From contig JAJGOT010000052.1 in assembly GCA_022457155.1 (NCBI GenBank), positions 612,001-676,000 of the forward strand: 64,000 nt of DNA. Reading direction: 5' to 3'. The first letter of the stretch is position 1, and the number at the start of each line of letters is the position of its first letter. The translations under genes and the position numbers were made by a program. Below, piece by piece: positions 36,400 to 47,900 of this stretch. The stretch is from Cladopsammia gracilis. Lineage: Eukaryota; Cnidaria; Anthozoa; Scleractinia; Dendrophylliidae. The notes under the pieces were generated by a model. It made no database searches, had not been told where the DNA came from, and saw only the letters and a program-made list of their open reading frames with translations.

Positions 36400-37515
36400 C
36401 CACGCGAATAGAGCAAAAATCGAGTCAGGGCCAAACTACATAACTGCCGCGCATGCGTTTGTAATAGCAACGTTGAGATTAGGATTGCGGGCTCCTCTTG
36501 ACGCGAACATTTGTAAAACATTCAATATGAATTGCGGTTTATAAAAAGTTTACATGTATAGTGAAAAGAAAACAATCAGTAAATAACAAACAGTATATGA
36601 CATTTGATTTTAACCGTCCTAAATTTAATGATCAAAATGGTCTTTAACCTACGAAGCACAACAATTTTTTTTTTGTGAAATAGTTCTTTTTAATAGTAAA
36701 TGACAAACAAAGCAATAGTTCAAAAAAATTCATGCATAGGGTTTCACCGAAAAAAAAAAAAATCCTGCACAAGCAATGACCGAAACCGAAAAATCGTGCA
36801 ACATGAAAATTCCCCACCCGCACTCCCCCCCCCCCCCCCATCACTTTTCTAATGGTCCGTCCTTAACACATTCCGCCTATTAAAAAAAATATATGTAAAT
36901 GAGACTAACATTGTTTTCCCATTAAATGCAAATTTATCTGTTTCCTTGTTTCATAAAGGGAGCTCAGACAAATTGCATGTTACATGTACTCCAAAAGAAT
37001 GCATAAACTATCCGTGAAATTCTTAAACCATTTGACCTTATTTAACCTCGATCAAACTTTACTAAAAACTTAGTTTCCGTGTTTTGTGAAAGCCGTGCGT
37101 AAGCATCCAGTTAGTTCACTGATGCAAATAGTATTACGAGTACTACGAGTAATTTCTTATGTTTTAAGAGATATGAGAAATATCATCCATCGGTGCCTAA
37201 CTTAAATCAGATCCTCATGAAACACTGGCATCTCATAAAACAGCAGCCATTACTAAACGAAATATACGAAGGAACGCCCCTAATATCATACAAAAGGGAA
37301 CGGTCTGTAAAAGATATACTCGTAAGAGCTGACCTTTTTAAAGGCTAAAACACGCGCGTGGGAGTCGCGTAGGCATGCCACTCGTTATTACACGTAGAAG
37401 AACAGTTCACGCGAGAGCGAGGCTTTGCCATAGTGACGTCATTCTGGCAATCCCATAATTATTGGCGGATTTGGTACACTAGTAGAGAACTCAACATCGA
37501 ACTTTACGAAGACGA
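36400..37515. other. Intergenic, no gene seen
   Basis: AT-rich except for a poly-C/MITE end at 36820-36870. Confidence 0.5.
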
Positions 37516-37519
37516 ACAT

Positions 37520-37735
37520 GGTAATAGTCCGATGCTGACAACTGCAAGGTCCGATGTTGAATCAATATAGTCCGATGTCGATAACTGTAATGTCGGATGT
37601 TGAGTCAATAGTTCGATGTTGGCAACCTAAAGTCCGATGTTGATAACTGTAAAGTTCCACGTTGACTTAAAAGTCCGATGTTGACAACGGTTAAGTTGGA
37701 TGTTGAGTTACAAGTTTGATTTTTAGCGGAGATGG
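37520..37735. repeat. Tandem repeat of GTCCGATGTTGA words
   Basis: About eight degenerate copies of (G)TCCGATGTTGA, alternating between CAACTGTAA-type and GTCAATA-type linkers, so the higher-order period is about 55-60 bp. Confidence 0.75.
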
Positions 37736-37739
37736 AACA

Positions 37740-38988
37740 CCATACCACTTCACTGTGGGGCCATAGATGGGAAGCACCTAGTCATGCAGTGTCCCCCAGG
37801 GGCTGGCTCGACGTATGTCAGTTACAAAGGTAGATGTACTCCCATTTGCCTACGTTTGGAGGTTGTATTCTATTGACAAACGTGTATCAAGATCATGTAG
37901 CTTTGGGGGCCAACCTTTTAACTTTTGAGGGGTTGGGGGAGAGGGTTTGGGTGATTAAAAAAAAATATCCTGAGAACAGACCTGAAAGAAAAAAATCTTG
38001 CATTGAGTTAACAGTTTAATCTTTACACAAAAAATGAGGCAAAAAAAAATATCACAGAAGAAGGCTTTGAAAAAATTCTTACCCAAATTAAACCACCCAC
38101 CCACCTCCCACTTCAAAGTTAAATTGACAAACCTATACATAGTGTTGTTACCACAGATGATGACAACTGCATTGACAATAGGTAGTTATTCAGCTATAAA
38201 TGTTGCAATTTGCAATGAATCGATCACGCTTTGTGTCGTGCAAACAAGATTTTATTAGCAGCTATGGACAAGACTGCAAGCCATACCCATTGATTATTGT
38301 TTAAAACTTTTATTGGTAAAAAGATGGATAAGATGCCACAATTTATACAATCATGTTTGTGTCATTTGAACTCTCTCACTGGAGAGAGACTGGAAAAACA
38401 ACATAAGAGAGGGGGGGGGGGAGGGCTCCGAATCTGCCACTACATTTTACAGTGTCCGGACGATTTTTCTTGTAGGAGACCGTGTATTTTGCCAGGTAAA
38501 GTGGCAGGTACGGACCGGAAAACATTTACACAATGCTCCCCAACCGAAAAGATGGGTCCAGACTGTTTCTCAGAAGTCCCGATAACCTTTCGGCCCAGAA
38601 ACTGTGAAAGCTATTTTATGTGCACAATGTTTACATAAAATATTCAAATTAAATATTTCGTTGATTTTGAAAGCTAAGCAACAAAATTCTAAGTTGTCAG
38701 GAATTCTTTGTGTTCGCTTATGGGACGCTCGACTCTATCAAACAGCAAGAACTGCAGAAAGTTACAGGTTTTATTTGTCTTCTTTTTCTCCGCATATATA
38801 CAAGAATAACCTTAGTTTTGAAAACAAACGCTTTTACTATTTTAGAAAAAAACATTGCTAGTTTTAACTGTACAGCTGATTTTGTTTCTAAAACATTTTA
38901 TATTTTCATTTCTTAATCATGCCACGGACAATCACAATTTTTACACGAATTTTAATATACCTCAAGGCTACGAAAAACTTTAGTTAAC
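37740..38988. other. NEK4 3' flank, no second gene established
   Basis: Contains a probable 3' UTR; a minus-strand AATAAA lies at 38770-38775, ~215 bp after the stop. A plus frame at 38297-38638 is cysteine-rich (CPDDFSCRRPC...CSPTEKMGPDC) but I cannot assign it. Confidence 0.4.
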
Positions 38989-41900
38989 TTATTTGAAATG
39001 TTCGCAAAAGTAGAGTTGCCAAATCGGTCCGCCATATCGTTCAAAGTTTTCTCTTCCCATGAGTCTAACAAGAGATTCCTGCAGAGAAATTAAGGAAATA
39101 TGTTATTCAGGCTGAGGTTACTGTATGACATTTTATAAAAATGAGAACTCTGTTAAACATCTTTTACTGACACAAGCACTCACGCTTAAAAATGTACATA
39201 CTTAAAATTTATTTTGCAAAATATCGAAAAACAACAGTACAATGTACCACGGGAAAGTACTGCTCAGTAGCTTTCATTCAAGTGGTCACACTTTAGGATT
39301 TTATCCAGACTAAAAAGTTAGAACCACTTTGTACAACATAATAAACAGCACCACAGGAAAGTACTGTTCTAACTTTTGAGTCTGTGGATGAAATCCTAAA
39401 CCTTGTGTGGCCATTCACATGAAAGCTGCTGAGCAGTACATTCATGTGGTATTGTTTATTATGCTGTATAAGGTGGTTCTAACTTTGAAGTCAGTATGGA
39501 TGAAATCCTATAGTGTGACCATTCAAATGAAAGCTATTGAGCAGTACTTTCCTGTGGTACTGTTCATTATGTTATACAAGATGGTTCTAACTTTTGAGTC
39601 TGTGGATGAAATCCTATAGTGTGACCATTCAAATGAAAGCTACTGAGCAGTACTTTCCTGCGGTACTGTTTATTATGTTATACAAGGTGATTCTAACTTT
39701 TGAGTCTGTGGATGAAATCCTAAAGTGTGACCATTCAAATGAAAGCTACTGAGCAGTACTTTCCTGCGGTACTGTTTATTATGTTATACAAGGTGATTCT
39801 AACTTTTGAGTCTGTGGATGAAATCCTAAAGTGTGACCATTCAAATGAAAGCTATTGATCAGTACTTTCCTGTGGTACTGTTTATTATGTTGTACAATGT
39901 GGTTCTAGCTTTTGAGTCTGTAGATGAAATCCTAAAGTGTATACCACTGAAATGAAAGCTATTGAGCAGTACTTTACTGTGGTACTGTTTATGCTTAAAA
40001 GGTGGTTCTAGCTTTTGAGTCTGTGGATGAAATCCTAACGTGTATACCATTGAAATGAAAGCTGTTGAGAAGTACTTTACCGTGGTACTGTTTATGCTTA
40101 AAAGGTGGTTCTAGCTTTTGAGTCTGTGGATGAAATCCTAACGTGTATACCATTGAAATGAAAGCTACGAAACAGTACTACTTATTATATTGGACAAGGT
40201 GGCTTTCGTTTCAATGGTCACACTTACGGGTTTCATTTAAAGACTAAACCGTTAGACCATAAACGCGACCACGACATACCTCAACAAAGTCCTCCTGCTG
40301 TGTATGGATTATGTTGTAGGCCTGTAACAAAAGATCTTCTCCAATACCGCGTACACATTCCCTGCAAACAACACAGAACCGAAGGAATCAATAGTAAGTT
40401 TATACTTAAGTTTGTTGGGTACGAGAGAACGGCCAAATATACGTTAAAACGTGAGACAGAAGGCATAGCAAGATAATCGTTCCATTCAGAGTAGAATGGA
40501 AAATGTGTGGTGAAAAAGAAATGCTATAGGCTATAGATGGAAGTCTTTTTGTCATCTTGCACTTTCAAATATAAAACCAAATCTTAAACTAATCCCTAAC
40601 CATTTTTTACGCGGCGAAAACGTACCTCCTCCTGCGCCAAAAGAAAATCATTACATTTGAACCACGACTTACGACCTCCCCGTTATTACAGCAACTTTTT
40701 TTCGGCCCGAATAAAAGCTCAGACATTTATAACTGAAAACCCTGTCAATACGACCACTCAATGTGCATAATCAAATAAATTGTACCAAAAGCAACAAAAA
40801 ATTGACAAAGAATGAAAGATTTTGATTGCAAACTCCATGATACATATTTATGAGGTCAATTAGCATCTCGCTCTTTGACTGATACATGGTTCAATTTTAG
40901 TGTCATACGGAAAGTTGACTTAAAAAGAATTAGTACCATAATTTTACCCCACCTCAATATCAAAATACAATTTCTCCTTTCTTGTCCCCATACAAATGAT
41001 AGCAGTAGTTGGGAGAAGTTGCTTAAATATCAGGAGAATTCATCTTGGGTGACCATGTCCTTAATAGGCCATTTGCACGATGGCGTCATTTGACTACAAC
41101 TACCAGAATTCATTTCGTTTTTCCTTTCTCATTTAAATTTTGTAATCTCAGTGCGGTTTAAATAACAATAGCACTAATTTGCACTACAAAACAAAATACT
41201 GAAGGATTCTGGTAGTTGTAGTCATATGACGTCATCGTGCAAATGGCCTATTCTCATGACCCCCCCCCCCCCCCCCCCCCCCCGTTTGATTAAGCATTGA
41301 TATTACAAGGAGAAATTCGATACTGATCAAGTGTCATAGCCATTCAGTGATCGTATTAAAGGAGTTCCACTGTATGACAAAAATCAAGCCTGGGTATAGT
41401 TTACAAAAAAATGCGTAATGTGAAACTTTAATGTCATTAAATATCTCACCTTCTTAATCTTTCTATTCTGTCTCGTAATCTCCCAGATGTCGTGGGTGAT
41501 CCACCTAAAAACACGACATTAATAAACATTTCATTACGCTATCATAGGTTATGTGAGTATCCCTGGTAAATAAAGATAATAGTTCAAAGTTTCTTAACCC
41601 TCCGGCCTCGGCAGCTCTGCTTAAAAACCTGGGTTGATTGTGCTTTAAAAATTAAAGAGTTTACTCGAAGAAGGGCAAGCAATCAAAATGTTAACTGAAA
41701 ACCGGTTACCTGAAAACTTTAATTAAATTCTTCTTCTTTTCAGAGAGGAATGACAAAGTTAAGCGTTCTTGTTATGCGGCTGAGCTGGGCCAATTGACTG
41801 GCCCTCTGCGGACTTGCCAGGACCCCTATTTGTTCAGGAATCCTGCCAGGCCTTCACAGCTACCGTATCACCCTGACAGGTTATCCCTTACTCCACTGTT

Positions 41901-44900
41901 GACCACCTCCTACGACTATTTGACTAATTGGTTCTGAGCGGTTCGTATTTTGCTAAATGGATTGTAACTGATTTCACTGAATGGTCCAAAAAATGTCTTT
42001 CGCTAAAAAAAAAAACCCTCGACCAACATCTTCCCAATACAGATCTCACGGTAGTTTAATAACATCTACATGTATTTATCTTACCATAAGGCACATCCAG
42101 AGGTTCGTTTTCTTCATCTTTTTCAGGTGCATTTTCTACATCCGGGGACTCTCTATCCACGCTGACATTTGACAATTTCAATGTTGTATCCAGCGCGGAA
42201 ATCAAAGAAGTGACGTCACTTTGCCTACGAGGTTTCCTACAACAACAATGGCACACCATAAAAAAACACTGTTAAGAACTCTAAATTTGAGAGGCGCATT
42301 GTTGTTATTAGCGCGTCGAACTTTCGACCAAAAGGTGATTCAAGTGCTAGTCGTTTCTCTCGGGTTATCTCCTTAGACAGAGCACTTACCACCAACTCCC
42401 CCTACCCCACCCCCCTCCCCCTCACCGTCCCCGTGAAAACGGAAACGGAAACGAAATGGAATTTTGCGGGGACAGCTCTGCAGAAATACAGTAAATCATT
42501 TGCGCTGCTAGAATGCAACCTATTCAGCCGAAAATCCGGGAAATTTCGTGAGACTGAAATCTTCCACGAAAAAGTTTTCGAAAATTTGGGTTATCCTCTT
42601 AAGATTGTCCTCTTTTCCCAAAGGTAATAGAATGACTTGCTGTTTTACTCATGAGAGAATTTAAGGGTTCTATTGTTTGAATTGAAGTTCATACGACAGA
42701 AACCAGAGATAGGCTAATTCGATTCAAAGTTTACATGTAGGTGGTCGTTTCACCCACCTTTGTGCGGGAGCTGAGGGGTCATCCATACTGATCTCCTCTA
42801 ATTCTGAGTCTGTGTCACTGTCCTCTTCAATTGAATCCTAAAAAGGGAGACATAATTTACTTAAATACTAAGAGGTGGATCTCCCTAGTGGAGTATCTCT
42901 TAAATAAGCAATCACCAAGTAAAATATTTCAAATATATCTCAATAAGTGGTCAAATTCCTATATGTGATCAACTGAGAAAATGAGGAAAGAGAACAGATC
43001 GTCGTGTCCCATGATAATTTCCAATCTATCATTTAGTTTTCGTTGCCATGACTGCACGTTATTCTGACCAATCAGGTATTGACCAATGAGGTATCTTTTT
43101 TAAAATAATCACGCAATTATTATCATCGCTACTCTCTTGCCTCATTTTCGAAGCCGAGGCAGTCGTGCGCACATCTAACATGACTACTTACTGCTAGAGA
43201 CGATGCAATAGAAGAACTGGATTCCTGCCGAGGAAGGGGCCTGCCACCATCCGGGACATCAAGACCCCCTGCCATTAGTTGACGTCTAGGATCACTAACA
43301 GCTGATCCCAGCTTGGGAGTTGCTGCGTACAAAAAACAGGATATTATTAATACGCGTAGCGCCTTAGAGCAGTTTTCAATTGAGTGTCGAAAGTAATTAC
43401 AAAATTGCTTTGGTTTTGCATTGCTACGCTTTGTGATTGGCTAAAATATCTCGCGCCACTTTCTCGACCAATCAGAAGTAAAACCAAATCCAATCGTGAC
43501 TTGCTCGCGCGCGTTTTCCCGCGCTTGGCGCCGGCGACATGTAATTGCTTCGAGCTCTGATTGGTTCATTGGATTGTTTACGACTGCTGTGATTGGTCAG
43601 AGTAATTACTTTGGTTTTGGTTTTACGACAGTCAATTGAAAACTGCTTTATTAATGCGTGTAGTGCCTTAATAGAACCGTTTTTACTCAAATTAACGTCC
43701 CTTTCATATTCAAACTCAAGTTGGCAAAGTCAAGTTGGCGTGTGTGAACATGACATCAACATGTTGGCAAACCGTTGGCAACAATTAAACAAGTTTCTAT
43801 TCTCGCCAAATTTTCAGCGAACTTTTTTGCGTTGGCCAACTCGCACTTGCCGTGTAACGTTTGTCAAATTATACAAGTTGTTCTCTTTCAAAGCATCAAA
43901 ACGCGCACAATCATCCCGAGATATGGAGTCCCGGTCTGAGAACGATGTTCAGGTTTCTGGAAGTTTGTAGTGTGAAAACACAAGTTTGTTAACTTTTTTT
44001 AGGTTTGCCGTGTGAAGGTGGCTTTCATCCCCCTATGAACGTTTCCAAAACGAAAGAAATGCTACAGGCATTTAATGAAAAAGATGAGTGCCTGGGGGAT
44101 TGGGAACACTCTTGTACGATATACAAGGTTAACACTCGTTAACATCTCTCAAACGGACCTTTCCTTTTCACTTTAAGTTACATGAAGTAAAACCTATTTC
44201 ACACTTAGAGTAAAATTAGAAAAAAAGATCAGTAAAGCGTATGCCTCGTACCCGAGTCGTTTGCTTCATAACTAATATCCTTATCCACTATACCAACGTC
44301 GATTAGCTGCCGGGAGATGTAATTTTTAACATATTTATAGAGTTACCCATAACAATAAATGAAAGCTAACCGTTTTCAAATCAGTGCTCAACCCTAAAAA
44401 CTGTAGATCAATGCTAAACCCCAAAACGCTACTCTTTGCTTAGCCGGATCTCTGTTCTCTCAGTTCTCTGCCCAATAAAATGGGGTTCTGTTCTCGTGTA
44501 CGTCAGTACTACGGTATGACGATAAAAAATGCTACGTTGTGTAAAACCTCATAGATGTCCAAGGTCAGTTTGAGAGATGTTAACGTCGTTAACGAGTGTT
44601 AACCGTGAATCTTTTGTTTCAGTATACAAAACGGCGGGGCGTAATAAAGGCCTATGAGGTACAGTGGTTTTGTTAACTCTCTTTTTTTTCTCTTGTACTT
44701 TAAAGAAGTCCATGAACGAACAGAGTTCTGTACACTCATTTTTTCTGTTCTTAGTTTTTTAATTTCGATATGTTAAAATTCAACTTGAAACAAAAGACAT
44801 CACTGCGAGGCTTAGGGAAATGATAGTAGCGATTTATATGGTTTATTCCCCTAAGCCTCGTAGTGATGTCTTTTGTTTCAAGTTGAATTTCAATATATCG

Positions 44901-47900
44901 AAATTGGGTTATGAAACATAGCTTTTTTAAAAAAAATTCTAAATGAAACACTTAAACCCTGTCATAAATAGCCCATCTCAGGTGCTGATTTTTTTTTCAG
45001 TAATAAATCGGCACCATGATGATAGGTACAAAACGCGTCTTCGTTTTCGTTTGTTCTTATTTTCTTTCCTTTTTCTTTCAGTTGGCGGGAAGGTCGGTGA
45101 AAGAAAATTCGCCGTCGCCCAAGAAAGAATAAAGATACTGGAAAAATCTGCAGATGCACACTGTGCATACGGAGGCCTGTGGATCGAGGGATTCCCTCTC
45201 TTGTTAACTCCTTTGAGGGCCCAAAATTTGCACCCACAGTTCAATCCATGCACAAAGACCTACCTCCTATGTGCCCTTCTTGCGATCTCTTGACCTTAGC
45301 AGCTATCACTTCATTGGGAGAAGGGAGTACAGGCACTGAGGGAGGGGTGGGAAGGGCACTTTTCACACTCACAGTTCACTCCATGCACAAAGACCTACCT
45401 CCTATGTGCCCTTCTTGCGATCTCTTGACCTTAGCAGCTATCACTTCATTGGGAGAAGGGAGTACAGGCACTGAGGGAGGGGTGGGTAGGGCACTTTTCA
45501 CACTCACAGTTTACTCCATGCACAAAGACCTACCTCCTATGTGCCCATCTTGCGATCTCTTGACCTTAGCAGCTATCACTTCATTGGGAGAAGGGAGTAC
45601 AGGCACTGAGGGAGGGGTGGGTAGGGCACTTTTGTCTCCTTTTTGTTTCTGCTTGAGCCTTCGTCTTTCTCTGGCTGACAAACCACTCTGTAAAACAATA
45701 TTAACATAAAATAATACCACTTACAACATTGAATGGTTCTGCTATTTTCATAGCCCTGCAAAACTTTGACTTAATAGAAATAAAACAATTTTTTTCATAA
45801 GGAAAATTGCAAATTAATTTCATTTTATAAAATAATGAAAACATACAAACAACTAAAGAGTTTTCATTTGAATGATCACACTGTAGTATTTTATCCACAG
45901 ACTCAAAAGTTAGAAAATGGTCACACTTTAGGATTTCATGTACAGACTCAAAAGTTAGAACCACCTTGTACGGCATAATAAACAGTACCACAGGAAAGTA
46001 CTAATCAGTAGCTTTCATTTGAATGGTCACACTGTAGGATTTTATCTGCAGACTCAAAAGTTACAAATACATTACTACCAAAATCACTAAACTGTTAGCA
46101 CCCCGAAAAAACGATCGATTGCATTTGAATTTTGGGCTTGCTCACGTGACCATTTTGATGGGTTCAGAAACAGAAACAAAAAGTCACGTGACCAATTTGG
46201 GCGCTCTAAATGGTCACGTGAGCAAGTCCAAAATTCAAATGCGATCGATCGTTTTTAATGGGGTGCTAACAGTTTAGTGATTTCGGTAGTAACATACAAC
46301 TAAAGATTTGTTTCTGGAAGTGAAAGGATCAATACAAAACCAGAGAAAAATCATTTAGAAGGTCACAAGAGGCTGAGTTAGACATCAGGATCAGGTTTGA
46401 AAGCACAATTTTCAACAGCATTTCCATCAGGAACTACAAGTTATACTTACCAGAGGTGTGTTTTCACTGACAGACTTTTGGCTGGAGAAAAGAAAAGAGA
46501 AATCAATCAAAGTAAGGTCTACGACTTCATTAGGTTAACTGTTATATAACATGGCATTACCAGTATACATTGTAAAAACAGAAAAAAAGAAATTGTGTTA
46601 GTTTGACAGGTGGTGGGAAAGGGGCGAGGGGGGGGGGGTGCTCTCGTATATAAGCTGTATGGGTATGTGTCACTGTCAAGGGTATGGTTTTCAAACAGTT
46701 CAATAAGTCTGGGATAGTGTGTAGAAATCAGAGAGTTCTGGTCTAGAATAGGGTAGCATTATTATTTTTTTTTACCAGGAAATTGAAACTGCTTCTAACC
46801 CTGTTGGAAATAATAAGATGTACTACCTGAACCCTGTTGGAAACAATAAAATGTACTTTACACCCTCCTTACACCGACTGCATATACCCTTTTCTCCAAT
46901 TGGCTGCTCCCCTGTCTCCCCCCCCCCCCCCCCCCCCTCACATAAACGTCTGTCCAGTATAATAAAGGAAAATACCAAATAGAAGTTGTAAAGTGTGATA
47001 AATAAAGTATTACACAGTAAGTTTTGCTCACCTCGTTTCTGAATCTGCAGTGCTTCTATCATCTTCCTCCTCCTCTTCTTCTTCTTCAACGTAGTGAGAT
47101 CTGGCCGCATGGGAACTGGAATGGACTTTGTACCTTCTTCTTGCTCTGGGACTTCTGGAAGCTGGCAAATCACCCCCAGGGAGCCCTAACTTGGGAGGCT
47201 GTGGTAAAGGTCGCTGAGGCTGCTGAGACTTGTGTGAAAAGGAAATCAAACAGGAACAGTTGAATCTATGAGTGACCTCTATCCAAAACAATCTTCTTCT
47301 TTTAAGGTCGCACAGGACCTTTGCTCATTTCTTAATAGGTAGATGTTGTCTCTTCTGCTAAAACTTATCAGGGATACTGGGGGATGATGGAATTAAATCA
47401 TGATTGTTATTATACTGGCAGATCACACATTTAAGGTGACATTTTAAATTACTAGTTAAAACTGCGATAAATGCAACTTTGTGTTCAAGTTCACGGCTAG
47501 AGAAGCATACAAAATCAAATGCTTTTTTAATCTAGTGGTAAATCTTAACCTCTTTTGTATTACAACAGAAGCCGATTTCACAATTTCATAACATGCTGAA
47601 AGTTAATGGCTTCTAAGAGAGTAGAAACGTGAAAACTATACTCTGAAACTTTGAAAGCTTTTTAAAAATTCTGCTTCTGTTGTAACACAAAAGAGTACAC
47701 TAAGTCTACCTCCGTCATCTATCAATTCCTAAAATTCTATATCAGCGAAGAAAACTTGGACACGAAAAAGGAGCTTTTGCCGCTTACGAAGACCATCAGA
47801 TGCGATAATGTATGACAACATCATGTGCTCAGTTCAAAGCTGTGAATTAATTGTGATAATTCGCTGTTTCAGTGCATGTACCACAAAACTGAGAACAATG

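Noticed and set aside
39225..40253. Regular repeats as a possible CRISPR-like array
   Set aside because: Units are contiguous 106-bp monomers without unique spacers, in a eukaryotic intron.
44962..45253. Possible extra NEK4 exon (basic stretch with [12 protein letters not shown])
   Set aside because: The two gene copies differ by frameshifts here, and exon 11 joins exon 12 in phase without it.
45179..45709. 176-residue plus-strand frame with internal repeats
   Set aside because: Antisense of the triplicated exon 11 segment; the 135-bp unit is a multiple of three, so the frame stays open passively.
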